In this document: positions 30,398 to 39,143 of the stretch, piece by piece | How positions within the stretch are numbered: the stretch's first letter is position 1 | How the letters are laid out: each line of letters starts with the position of its first letter | Assembly (NCBI GenBank): GCA_035772405.1 | Contig: JAYKKM010000073.1 | Coordinates: 489,501-553,500, forward strand | Length of the DNA: 64,000 bases | Direction of reading: 5' to 3' | Source: Chrysogorgia sp. JL179-B06 | Taxonomy: Eukaryota > Cnidaria > Anthozoa > Scleralcyonacea > Chrysogorgiidae | The notes under the pieces: model-generated | Told to the model about the DNA's origin: nothing | The model's input: only the letters and a program-made list of their open reading frames with translations | Databases searched by the model: none | Made by a program: the position numbers and the translations under genes

Positions 30398-31834
30398 ATG
30401 GCTGAAGGTGGGGAAGGTTTTGACGAGATTGAGATGGAGGACTTCGATAGACTTGATAGGTACACCGATGATCAAATAAACGACGAACTCGAAAAACTCT
30501 CTCAAGATTATCACTTAATTGACGATGAGTACGCTGATGGCGACGACATGCCAGACATCGTGCGTATCAAGCATGACAAATTGTATGAGAGAGTGAATAA
30601 ATTGCAGTATGAACAGGATAGAAGAGGGGTTCAAGAAAAAGAGGCGCTGTTCACCGACACCGACGATGGTAAAACGGTGACAATAAGGGGGACCAACACA
30701 GAAGTCCCAGCGGTAGAGTTTGTTGAACAGGAGTTGTACGGTGACGTTAATGACACGAGCTACAGTATAGCTCTTGAAGAGAAGTCGGACGATCTTTATA
30801 GAAGATTGGACGAGATAAACGTGCTCAACAAAGAGGTAGTGAAAAATCAAATAGAAAGAGTCAAGCTAATAGATAAGAAAATACGTAAGTTACACAAAAA
30901 AAAAAGACTCGGTCATGACGACGCGTCAAGGAAAATAGCCGACAGATCATATGTGACGGACTCAGGGTCTATTCTTTTCAAACCGATAAACAAAGATGGT
31001 AAATATGGAAAACCCAAACGAATTCTAATACCTGGGAAAAATGGTTTGATCTACAGTAAAGACGCGAGTAGTAAAAACGCGATTGAGCAGTTCAAACAGT
31101 TAGTTGGTCAAATCCCTGAGAGTACAGAGACGACAGCTGTCACAACAGAAGTAATCCCAGATGACTTCCCAGTAATTGAGACAAAAGTGGGCTATGATGA
31201 CATACCTGGGCTATCACCAGACGAAAACCGTGAGCTGAATGGTGTGCTCGACCCAAGCGATGGTGTGTTGCGTGAGTCAAGAGTAGGTGACAATGGTGCA
31301 TTGCGAATACAAGCAAACCATTTTCAAGAAGCGATAGACAAAGCGAACGAAAGAATAGTAGAGCTTGAGGGAAAAGACCTCACAACTGCAGAGAACGAAG
31401 AGTATATTGATCTACACGAAAGAATGATTGGACTTAGAAAGGCTAGAGACAGAACCCTAGGACAGCGAGAAATAGAGGAGGTTAGAGAGCAACAAGAAGT
31501 CGACATTGACAGGTTTCAGAAATTTAAGGAATGGGCTAAAGAAAATGTGGTTGGGTTGAGCGCTGTGGCAATTTCAGTGGCTGGGATTATAACAACTATT
31601 ATTATCGCTGGGAGGTCTGCTGTTATGAAAGGCGCTATAGCCACAAAGTCATTCGCACAGGCTGTTAAGAACGCGATAACGAAGATGGGTCCATGGGCTG
31701 TTGGGTTGGCTAATTTAGTTTACAACGCGTTGACGTTGGGCGCGAAGGGTCTCGCTTGGCTGGCTCAAAATCTGTGGGTACTCGCAGTGGTACTTGCGTG
31801 GTTTGTGTATGATTATTACAAGCTAAAACGGTAG
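30398..31834 (+). CDS. Coiled-coil protein with C-terminal membrane segments
   Basis: 478 aa. The acidic, helix-rich N-terminal two thirds has several coiled-coil stretches (about 130-172, 310-375). The last 100 residues hold hydrophobic segments: 384-404 (GLSAVAISVAGIITTIIIAG), about 430-446, and 456-472 (NLWVLAVVLAWFVYDYY). Proteins with this tail recur in invertebrate Polintons as I remember them; the function is unknown, perhaps linking capsid and internal membrane. Start in GTAATATGG context, 6 nt after the integrase stop. Confidence 0.8.
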   Translation: MAEGGEGFDEIEMEDFDRLDRYTDDQINDELEKLSQDYHLIDDEYADGDDMPDIVRIKHDKLYERVNKLQYEQDRRGVQEKEALFTDTDDGKTVTIRGTNTEVPAVEFVEQELYGDVNDTSYSIALEEKSDDLYRRLDEINVLNKEVVKNQIERVKLIDKKIRKLHKKKRLGHDDASRKIADRSYVTDSGSILFKPINKDGKYGKPKRILIPGKNGLIYSKDASSKNAIEQFKQLVGQIPESTETTAVTTEVIPDDFPVIETKVGYDDIPGLSPDENRELNGVLDPSDGVLRESRVGDNGALRIQANHFQEAIDKANERIVELEGKDLTTAENEEYIDLHERMIGLRKARDRTLGQREIEEVREQQEVDIDRFQKFKEWAKENVVGLSAVAISVAGIITTIIIAGRSAVMKGAIATKSFAQAVKNAITKMGPWAVGLANLVYNALTLGAKGLAWLAQNLWVLAVVLAWFVYDYYKLKR

Positions 31835-31886
31835 TCTCAGCTTCGAGGGTCTCAGCTTCGAAGATGATAAAACATATGTAAAGTAT

Positions 31887-33125
31887 ATGAACGTCACGTC
31901 AGCAGAGTTGAGCCCTGGTTTTAGACGAGCGACCATGGGTGTCATAAAAGGGGCGAGAACGCAACACGTAATCACGTTGAACCCTAATAAGGTCAGTCCT
32001 GGTGAGGAACTTTACATTGACATACCGAAGCTCAAGGTTAGTAGCTGTTTGGTGCCTGGATCGTTGGGTTTAGTGTTCGACTTTAAGAATGCAAACGCCA
32101 AAAGTTGGTTCTTGAATAATGTTAGCAAGTTGTTGGTTGAGAAGCTTGTTGTGAGACTAGCTGGAGAAGCTGTGTATGACAACAGTGGGGAAAATTACAC
32201 TGGTGTTTATCGTGACCTTTGGGAAAGCGTCACTGTGCGAGACCAAATGATTGACTATGGTATTGGTGGTGAGAACTTGAGAAAGCTAATTTCTAAGGAT
32301 GACAGTGGTGCGACGAGTGGGAACGTTGCTAAAGTTAGCGACGCGTTGATGTTTGGTGTGATTGGAACGAAACTGCGGATTAAGCTTGGTAAGATTATGA
32401 ATGACCATGGGTTGTACGCTCCTTTTAGCATGAACAACAACTTGCAGTATGTGATCACACTTCCGAAGGCCACAGACATCATGGTGGCGCAATCCGGTAG
32501 CGCTGTGGGCGGATACACTCTGGAGAACCTCGAGCTTGAGTATGAGACGATTGATAACCAGGAGCTCGCTGACGAAATAGCGTCAGGCTATGCAAGTGGT
32601 CGTAGTTTGTCATATGAGCACGTCACGTTGATGAAAACCACCGAATGGGATAAGGGCACAACCATTGTGAATGAAAATGTCAATCTGCCAAGAAAAAGCA
32701 TGAAGGCGATTGTGTTGCTATTCACGAATAAGGTGCGAACAGACAGCGAGGAGTTTCTTTACCCAAATATTGAGAGTGTTAGAGTCACAATTGAAGGTGT
32801 GCCAAATAGTGTGTACTCACAAGGCATCCCAAAGTCGAAGTTCTACGCAGAAGCGAAACGATTGTTTGGGTTGGGTGAGGAACACGCTCAGTTCATGACC
32901 ATACAGAAATTCTATAAAAATAGTTTTGCGTTGGTCATTGACTTGAGGAGCGTTCAAGATAATTACAACGTCGCCACTGGTAAAAAAATTGTGAACACAC
33001 AATCCGGCGTGCTTCTTGAAATCACTAAGAAAGCGACGACTGCGAATGTTATGTGTAGGGTGTTTGTGATGAGTGATGGGCTGGTCAACTTCATGAACAA
33101 TGGGTTGCAATCAATCCAGTATTAA
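31887..33125 (+). CDS. mcp: Major capsid protein (double jelly-roll type)
   Basis: 412 aa. Recognised as the Polinton capsid family by its conserved sequence style: ITLNPNKVSPGEELYIDIPK, VPGSLGLVFDFKN, VVRLAGEAVYDNSGE, LISKDDSG, YTLENLELEYETIDN, VNLPRKSMKAIVLLF, YPNIESVRVTIEGVPN. Size fits a compact double-jelly-roll protein. It sits just before the packaging ATPase, as in related viruses. A tandem GTCTCAGCTTCGA pair occupies the 52-nt leader. Confidence 0.85.
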   Translation: MNVTSAELSPGFRRATMGVIKGARTQHVITLNPNKVSPGEELYIDIPKLKVSSCLVPGSLGLVFDFKNANAKSWFLNNVSKLLVEKLVVRLAGEAVYDNSGENYTGVYRDLWESVTVRDQMIDYGIGGENLRKLISKDDSGATSGNVAKVSDALMFGVIGTKLRIKLGKIMNDHGLYAPFSMNNNLQYVITLPKATDIMVAQSGSAVGGYTLENLELEYETIDNQELADEIASGYASGRSLSYEHVTLMKTTEWDKGTTIVNENVNLPRKSMKAIVLLFTNKVRTDSEEFLYPNIESVRVTIEGVPNSVYSQGIPKSKFYAEAKRLFGLGEEHAQFMTIQKFYKNSFALVIDLRSVQDNYNVATGKKIVNTQSGVLLEITKKATTANVMCRVFVMSDGLVNFMNNGLQSIQY

Positions 33126-33140
33126 ATCAAACGTAATTTA

Positions 33141-33740
33141 ATGGAGACCCCGTTTAATGCGCTAATTGTTGGTATGACAGCTTGTGGTAAGACGCATTAT
33201 TTGCTAGAAACATTGGAATCTGAGTATCGTGGTAAATTTGACTACATTGTGTTGATTTGTCCAACTTTTGAGTGGAACAAAGCGTATCAAGATTGGAGAT
33301 ATGTACGCGACCCTGATGTGTTAGCGATAGACTGCGCACAGGACAGTGTCGACGCTGTTCTCAAGTGTGTAACAAATGTTTTTAAAGGTACTAACACTCT
33401 GATTGTGTTGGACGACTGTGCGAGTGGGCAGGACGTCAAGAATAGGACTAGTCAATTGGTCAACTTGGCTTTTAGTGCGCGACATTTTACGTTGAGCGTT
33501 GTTGTCATCACACAACAATTGACGTCGATCGCGAAACCGTATAGAGAAAACATTAGTAAGCTCGTTTGCTTTTACTGTCCGAGTAAGAGTGATATGAAGG
33601 TTGTCATTGACGATTACCTTGGAGACATTAGCAAAGAAGAAGCGTCGACGATTGTGACCACATTAAAAAATAATAAGTATGCTAGACTCGAAATCTCACT
33701 GCGTTATCCATACAGTCACGAAGTTGTTATTCCGCAATAA
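33141..33740 (+). CDS. atp: Genome-packaging ATPase (A32/FtsK-HerA type)
   Basis: 199 aa. Walker A GMTACGKT at 11-18, Walker B LIVLDDC with D91/D92, and a sensor-like VVVITQQL at about 119-126. It would pump the element DNA into preformed capsids at a vertex. 15 nt after the capsid gene. Length is typical for the Polinton form. Confidence 0.93.
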   Translation: METPFNALIVGMTACGKTHYLLETLESEYRGKFDYIVLICPTFEWNKAYQDWRYVRDPDVLAIDCAQDSVDAVLKCVTNVFKGTNTLIVLDDCASGQDVKNRTSQLVNLAFSARHFTLSVVVITQQLTSIAKPYRENISKLVCFYCPSKSDMKVVIDDYLGDISKEEASTIVTTLKNNKYARLEISLRYPYSHEVVIPQ

Positions 33741-33743
33741 AAT

Positions 33744-34256
33744 ATGGGTATAAGTAATAGCGTGATGGTAAAACGCAAAAGTGAGGAAAACCCCACGATT
33801 GAGGAATTAGTTGAGGAGACTGACGACACCTCAACTGTGGAAGACAACATTGACGTCAGGAGATCCGAACTTATTAGACTGTCCGGTGACGGTGTGGTAA
33901 GTCAGTCCGAAGCATACATTAAAAAAGCGTCCGCGAAAGTTATTGATAAGATATGGCGCCAACACGAGTTGAAGAGAATGGAGATCGCAAACGCTTTTCT
34001 CACCGACTTGCTAATCAGCAAATTCGCCAGCTTACTAGATGGGTTGAACGCTATCGAGAACCCTGAGGAACTAAACGACGAACTACAAAAAGATCCGTTA
34101 CTAAAGAAAGACGTTGAGAGTATTGTCGCGATTGTGACACCGTACGTACCTTTCTTGGGCTTGTTGTCGGGAGGAATTATAACATCGAAACACGTGTACG
34201 ATCATCGTTTTAGGAGCGAGGTGGTAGACACTGAGAGTAGTGAACAAACAGACTAA
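33744..34256 (+). CDS. 170-aa probable myristoylated membrane protein
   Basis: Starts MGISNSVM, a myristoylation pattern (Gly2, Ser6). The acidic N-terminal third is followed by a helical middle and a hydrophobic segment at 126-147 (IVAIVTPYVPFLGLLSGGIIT). The last eight codons and stop lie in the right terminal repeat, so its C-terminus TESSEQTD is identical to that of DNA polymerase. Start AAAATATGG, 3 nt after the ATPase stop. Function unknown. Confidence 0.8.
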   Translation: MGISNSVMVKRKSEENPTIEELVEETDDTSTVEDNIDVRRSELIRLSGDGVVSQSEAYIKKASAKVIDKIWRQHELKRMEIANAFLTDLLISKFASLLDGLNAIENPEELNDELQKDPLLKKDVESIVAIVTPYVPFLGLLSGGIITSKHVYDHRFRSEVVDTESSEQTD

Positions 34257-34735
34257 TTCGTAGAGTAGTTGGTTATTTGTTAGTCAATGTTGTTAGCCAA
34301 TCAAAAGAGCACCATTTTGCTATCCATTTGGATAAACATCATCACTAGACTTGAAAATCTAGTGGTTTTTTTTCGCGCGTGAGTTGAGACAGCAGTAGTT
34401 TGTTGAAAAAAAATGTGAAAACGTTGAAACAACTATTTTTTAAATATGTGAAAATGTTGAAACGACACTTTCTTTTTTAAATATGTGAAAAATGTGAAAC
34501 GACACATTCTATTTTTTAAAAAACATGCAAAAATATTGAAATGTCACATTATTAGCATATAAATCGAGTTCGTGGTCTTATTTGATGTATGTTGTAAATT
34601 TAGAATTACTGAAATGACATCGAACTTTTGGGGGTTTGGGATTTGGTGTAAATTTGGTAATGTTTTGGTGATTATATTCGCGTTCAACATTGAATATGTA
34701 AAAAATGAGCTCGTACCCCCACTCTCTATACTACT
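34229..34735. repeat. Polinton terminal inverted repeat, right (507 bp)
   Basis: Inverse of 16823-17329, same length. It includes the end of the 170-aa gene, the hairpin and the tandem A/T-rich units. Near-identity of the two repeats argues for recent insertion or for repeat homogenisation during replication. Confidence 0.95.
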
Positions 34736-34741
34736 AGGTTG
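34736..34741. repeat. 6-bp target-site duplication of the Polinton (right)
   Basis: AGGTTG, the match of 16817-16822. Confidence 0.95.
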
Positions 34742-35025
34742 GAAGATCTCAATGAACAGGAACTCCAACAAGCCGCTGAATAATTGGTTCATACGTACAA
34801 GAACGATCTGGAGGAGCTACTTGCTGACGAACTTGTACAATTTGCATCCATGCTGCGAACTCCAGTTGTGAAGCAAACTTGTTACACCGACACAAGATGC
34901 CAGCAAAGAACTCAACATGTTTCGCCTTCTCGTCAAACAGGGACTCGCACCCACTTTCCCAAATGTTGAGATCACTCTGCGAATTTATTTATGGTTTCTA
35001 AAAAGACAATTTGCAGCAATTTGAG
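34742..35025 (+). pseudogene. hAT (DUF4371/ZMYM1-like) transposon, right part
   Basis: Continues the frame broken by the Polinton: EDLNEQELQQAAE, then a stop, then NDLEELLADELVQFASMLRT, and after a frame change FPNVEITLRIYLWF. This is the usual LxDELVQF...FPNVEIxLRIYL pattern close to the dimerisation domain. The right end of the element was not found. Confidence 0.65.
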
Positions 35026-35084
35026 CAAATCTTTTCATCTATATTATTCTACAGCGAGCATAGTTCAAATGAATCCAAGTTTGT

Positions 35085-35454
35085 CTGCTGCCTCTTACCA
35101 GGTGACGCCATTTTTTGCTCCTAGTCGAGGTTACTTGTTTTCTTCGAAAAGTAGATGAAATGTCCGGGACTTTCGGACGACGAATTTGAAAAGACGACCT
35201 TGATCACTATGGATTTACTTGAAGAATTAGCCAATCATGTGGAGTCTTCGCGTTGAGAATCTGACGTCACTTCGTTACGCTGGTCAAGAACATGAACGAT
35301 TAATGGCGAACATAACAACTCCAGATTCGGAGTCTGAAAGATAATACTTGCCATCGTCGAATCGCAAAACGGTTTCGACCGAGTAATATTTAGAAGCTCT
35401 GATTTATAAATACGTAAAAATATCGATAGGTAAAAATTTGATCGTAGTACCACT
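35085..35454 (-). repeat. Partial copy of the AGTGCCACTACGATC foldback family
   Basis: Inverse of the left half of 63390-63949, sharing ATTTTTACCTATCGATATTT and AACCGTTTTGCGATTCGAC, ending at TTAA (35455-35458). ORFs in it are shadows. Confidence 0.7.
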
Positions 35455-35544
35455 TTAAGTTTCCTATTGAGATCAGTGAGTTCCCCTCCATATTATTTAT
35501 GATTATAAAAAATAGAACAATTGATTACTTTTTCTTTCCTTTAG

Positions 35545-35830
35545 AGTGCTAGGTGCAACAGATTTTCAACCCACCGACGCTCGTAAGGCGTTTCCCTGCT
35601 TTGACGAGCCCGCGATGAAGGCAACGTTTACGATAAGCGTCGAGCATGACATCAAGTATTTCACGCTGTCCAATATGCCTGCGGTCTCAACGAACAATGT
35701 GTCTGGTGATAACACGAGAAAAGTAACCAAGTTTCAGAAGTCTGTTCCTATGTCCACCTATCTTGTCGCCTATATCGTCTCCGACTTCAAAAGTCTGGAA
35801 AGCAAAACAGGCATCCATAATAATATTACG
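35545..35830 (+). CDS. M1 aminopeptidase, exon 2
   Basis: Acceptor TTTCTTTCCTTTAG, donor GTGAGA. Encodes [20 protein letters not shown] onward to the NNIT codons, the core of the N-terminal beta domain (the [16 protein letters not shown] signature of the family). It joins exon 1 across the 22.7-kb intron that holds the Polinton. Confidence 0.93.
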
Positions 35831-36289
35831 GTGAGAGTTCCGGGGGGGGGGGGGGTGGAGGCGGGTAATGAAGCCAAAAATGGCGAACATGGGGCCGATT
35901 TTGTATATCAATTTCAGTTCCCTACGCGGTCTTGTACGTCAGTTCCAGGCCTTTTCACGACATTATCCCCTCGCAAGCGAAGCGAGGGTGATAATCTCGC
36001 CGTGGCAGGGATCCATTTCTCACAAAAGGTTGATGTATGTAATATGTATATATATATATATAGTACAATATCTACAGACACGTGTTTCGAGGACACCTAC
36101 ACCAACTTCACAGAGTGCTCAACAACACCGAAGTGAAGGAGCGTAATAGTACAATATCTACAGACACGTGTTTCGCTGTTCCACAGCTCATCAGTGTAGC
36201 TTGGTACAATCTAGATATGGGCATGAGAACTAATTATACACATGCGATTGCCGGTGACAACCGCTTGTGGGACAAACAGCGGTCATGCG

Positions 36290-36672
36290 GCGTTTATTAG
36301 AGGGAGGCGTTTATTAGAGGGAGGCATTTATTGACATTGTTGTATGAAAAGGGGAGGCGTTTATTAGAGGGAGGCGTTTATTAGAGGGAGGCGTTTATTA
36401 GAGGGAGGCGTTTATTGACATTCTTGTATGAAAAGGGGAGGCGTTTATTAGAGGGAGGCGTTTATTAGAGGGAGGCATTTATTGACATTCTTGTATGAAA
36501 AGGGGAGGCGTTTATTAGAGGGAGGCGTTTATTAGATGGAGGCGTTTATTAGAGGGAGGCGTTTATTAGAGGGAGGCGTTTATTAGAGGGAGGCGTTTAT
36601 TAGATGGAGGCGTTTATTAGAGGGAGGTGTTTATTAGAGGGAGGTGTTTATTTGAGGCTAGGCGTTTATTAG
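36290..36672. repeat. 17-bp minisatellite (GGAGGCGTTTATTAGAG)n
   Basis: About 20 units of GGAGGCGTTTATTAGAG. Some units carry an insert TTGACATTCTTGTATGAAAA at regular spacing early in the array, making a higher-order unit. Unit changes are single substitutions (GGCATT, GGTGTT, AGATGG). Confidence 0.9.
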
Positions 36673-37269
36673 AGGAAATACGGTAAATATTTGAGCGGAG
36701 CATCGTAGGACGTTTGGTGATCCGTTTGAATCGGACAATATTTGTACAATGTTGTGAAAGACGGCCGTTGGCGAGTGGTGATCTGACGAACTACATAAAG
36801 AGGTTTTTACGAAGGGTATACACCTTTGCGTAATATAATAGACACGTATCAGTATGTTGTGTATTTAGACTCGCAAATTCCAAATCGGTTTTCAGAATTG
36901 AAAACGGTTAAATATTGATCGAGATAACGTTCAAAATGATATACGACGAAGCGGCCGCCTGATTGGCGTCGAGCCGACTAATTTCTAAGTACATAAACTG
37001 TTTTACGAAGGGTATGCACGTTCTCATAATATAATAGACACGTATGTTATGTATTTAGACTTGGTAATTCCAAATCTATTTTCAGAATTGAAATCGAGTA
37101 AATATTGGCCGAGATAACGTTCAAAATATACAAACGATGAAACGGCCTTTTGCGATTTGTCATGATCTGCGTGCGCGGTCTGGGCCCTGGACCCAGGACC
37201 CAGAGATCGTCATTATGTGTTAATTCTACAATTTGTTTCCATACAAAATGTACAATTTTAACTCCAGTT

Positions 37270-38412
37270 GATTTTGGTATTATATAAATATGAAATTACG
37301 AACTTTACGACAACAATTTCCATCACCGAAATACAGAGTTCCGGCCGAACAACATACTAACGTCATATACAAGATACCATGCAAACAATGTTCGTGGACT
37401 TATATCGGAGAAACAGGACGATCGTTTGAAACCAGAAAGATCGTTTGAAACCAGAAAGAAAGAGCATATCAGAAACGTTAAAACATAGTCAATCGAGATA
37501 TGGTCTGGAAACTCGGCAAACTTCAAAGCGACTATAATGAGCTACGTTTTGATGTTGAACCGTACCTTACAGGCATGTTGTAAAACATGGACTGGACTGT
37601 ACTGGACTGGACTGGACTGGACTGATAAAACATGGACTGATAAAACATGGACTGATAAAACATGGACTGATAAAACATGGACTGGTAAAACATGGACTGA
37701 TAAAACATGGACTGGTAAAACATGGAGGGTTAGGATTTTTGTTGTTTTGGGGTTAGCGATTATTTGTTATAAAACATGGACTGGTAAAACATGTAACGTG
37801 TAGCTGTGAATGTATGATGTCTACATTAACAAATAATCGCTAACCCCAAAACAACAAAGATCCTAACCCTCCATGTTTTACCAGTCCATGTTTTATCAGT
37901 CCATGTTTTATCAGTGCATGTTTTATCAGTCCATGTTTTATCAGTCCATGTTTTATCAGTCCAGTCCAGTCCCGTACAGTCCAGTCCATGTTTTACAACA
38001 TGCCTACATCGTTTGTTTTATGTTTATTAATATTTAAACAACACGGTTGAGCGATTATAAACCCAAACGATTCTATTGGATGATTGCTTCATTATACTAA
38101 AATACAATAGGTTCAGTGACCGTATTGCATAAAGACGAACAAAAAGATAGAACAAAGACTTTAGCTGAGTTTCCAGACCATATCTCGATTGACTATGGTT
38201 AAAAACTACACACAAGTATCCAACATTGCAAATCATTCGTGGAAACACGGACATAAAATAGATTTTGCAAACAGTTGTATAATTGACAACGGGAATTATC
38301 GCATCAGAAAATCACTCGAATCATGGCATACCGCTATTACTGAAAATGCTGACAATAACGCCAAATCACTACCGGGCCAATATTCCATTCTTACGAACAA
38401 ACACCGCAATTA
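37270..38412 (+). pseudogene. Penelope-like retroelement fragment (GIY-YIG), split by a foldback
   Basis: The left part gives KYRVPAEQHTNVIYKIPC and CSWTYIGETGRSFETRK, a GIY-YIG endonuclease start. The right part (38199-38412) gives VSNIANHSWKHGHKIDF, IRKSLESWHTAI and ADNNAKSLPGQYSIL, its usual continuation. The 714-bp element 37484-38197 separates them. A tandem 17-bp duplication GATCGTTTGAAACCAGA near 37420-37455 breaks the frame. Confidence 0.75.
37484..38197. mobile_element. 714-bp foldback element with 7-bp TSD GTTAAAA
   Basis: Inverted ends CATAGTCAATCGAGATATGG... and the inverse at 38197, at least 31 bp matched. Exact GTTAAAA flanks both sides (37477-37483, 38198-38204). Inside, a long inverted repeat contains tandem (AAAACATGGACTGAT)n on the left (37582-37725) and its inverse on the right (37870-37998), around AGGGTTAGGATTTTTGTTGT blocks shared with the 8540-8740 and 61350-61900 repeats. 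Superfamily unclear. Confidence 0.8.
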
Positions 38413-39022
38413 ATTTATGAATATATTACTAGTTGTCATTTTCTATTTCCGTTTTAAGTTATTCATAGTTATGTATATATATATTGTAACCACACTTTAT
38501 TTGCCATTAATCTTCTTCCCATAGAAGACCACAAACTGGTGCCTAGCGGTCGAAAGCTCGAAATAAAATATTTTTGATCAGAGAACGCCGTTTCGTTATT
38601 CAGTTATGTCTTTACCTGATCGCGCTTCATCCATATTTTTATGAAATTATTAGTTTATTTCTGTTTTTTGGTATTATGTTTTGTGTATGTTTTCAAAATG
38701 AACATAGTTGAGAAATATAGAAAAGTTGCGTGGGAGACTGAAACTAACGTACAAGACCGCTTACAGAAAAAATTTTAGGATCACTTTCCATGGGAAGCCA
38801 TCTGATTGGCTAACCCGAAACAACTTTTATCGTAACCTAACTAAATAACATCTTACTGTCGCGCGCTCGACAATTATATTTTCTTGAATTACCCTAGAGC
38901 ATTATGCATGCATTTTTATGTATAATGTATTTGAATAATGCACTGGGGACATGCCGGGATTAGCGCGGCTTTAGCGGGGTAATTGACAGGCCCCTCATGC
39001 TAATGAAATATTTTTCTCCTAG

Positions 39023-39143
39023 ATCCGAACGTGGAGTACACCAGCACAATATAAGGATTCTGCGTATGCGTTAAAAATCGGTCAAAATGTTACGACTTTT
39101 CTTGAGAAATACTACGACGTGCCGTTCCCATTGCCAAAACAAG
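39023..39143 (+). CDS. M1 aminopeptidase, exon 3
   Basis: Acceptor TTTTTCTCCTAG, donor GTAATT. Encodes IRTWSTPAQYKDSAYALKIG through YYDVPFPLPKQ, the strand-helix part just before the catalytic domain. Ends in phase 1. Confidence 0.93.

Larger units (their letters stand above)
16823..34735. mobile_element. Complete Polinton/Maverick element, 17.9 kb
   Basis: Bounded by 507-bp inverted repeats and a 6-bp target duplication. It carries protein-primed DNA polymerase B, retroviral-type integrase with chromodomain, major capsid protein, packaging ATPase, minor-capsid-like paralogues and a fiber-like protein, plus thymidine kinase and a BRO-N nuclease fusion. All 19 genes called are open, with tight spacing or overlaps as in a viral genome. 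Unlike the surrounding repeats it shows no frameshift or nested insertion, so it is probably young. An adenain-like cysteine protease, usual in Polintons, was not recognised. Confidence 0.97.
35831..39022. other. Intron 2: minisatellite, Penelope-like fragment, foldback
   Basis: A G-run of 15 lies directly inside the donor (35840-35856). A duplicated ACAATATCTACAGACACGTG sits at 36063 and 36151 on either side of a retroelement-like tail. Then come the 17-bp array (36290-36672), a segment inverse to 51400-51720 (about 36700-37150) and the Penelope-like fragment. 38440-39022 holds nothing recognised. Confidence 0.6.
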
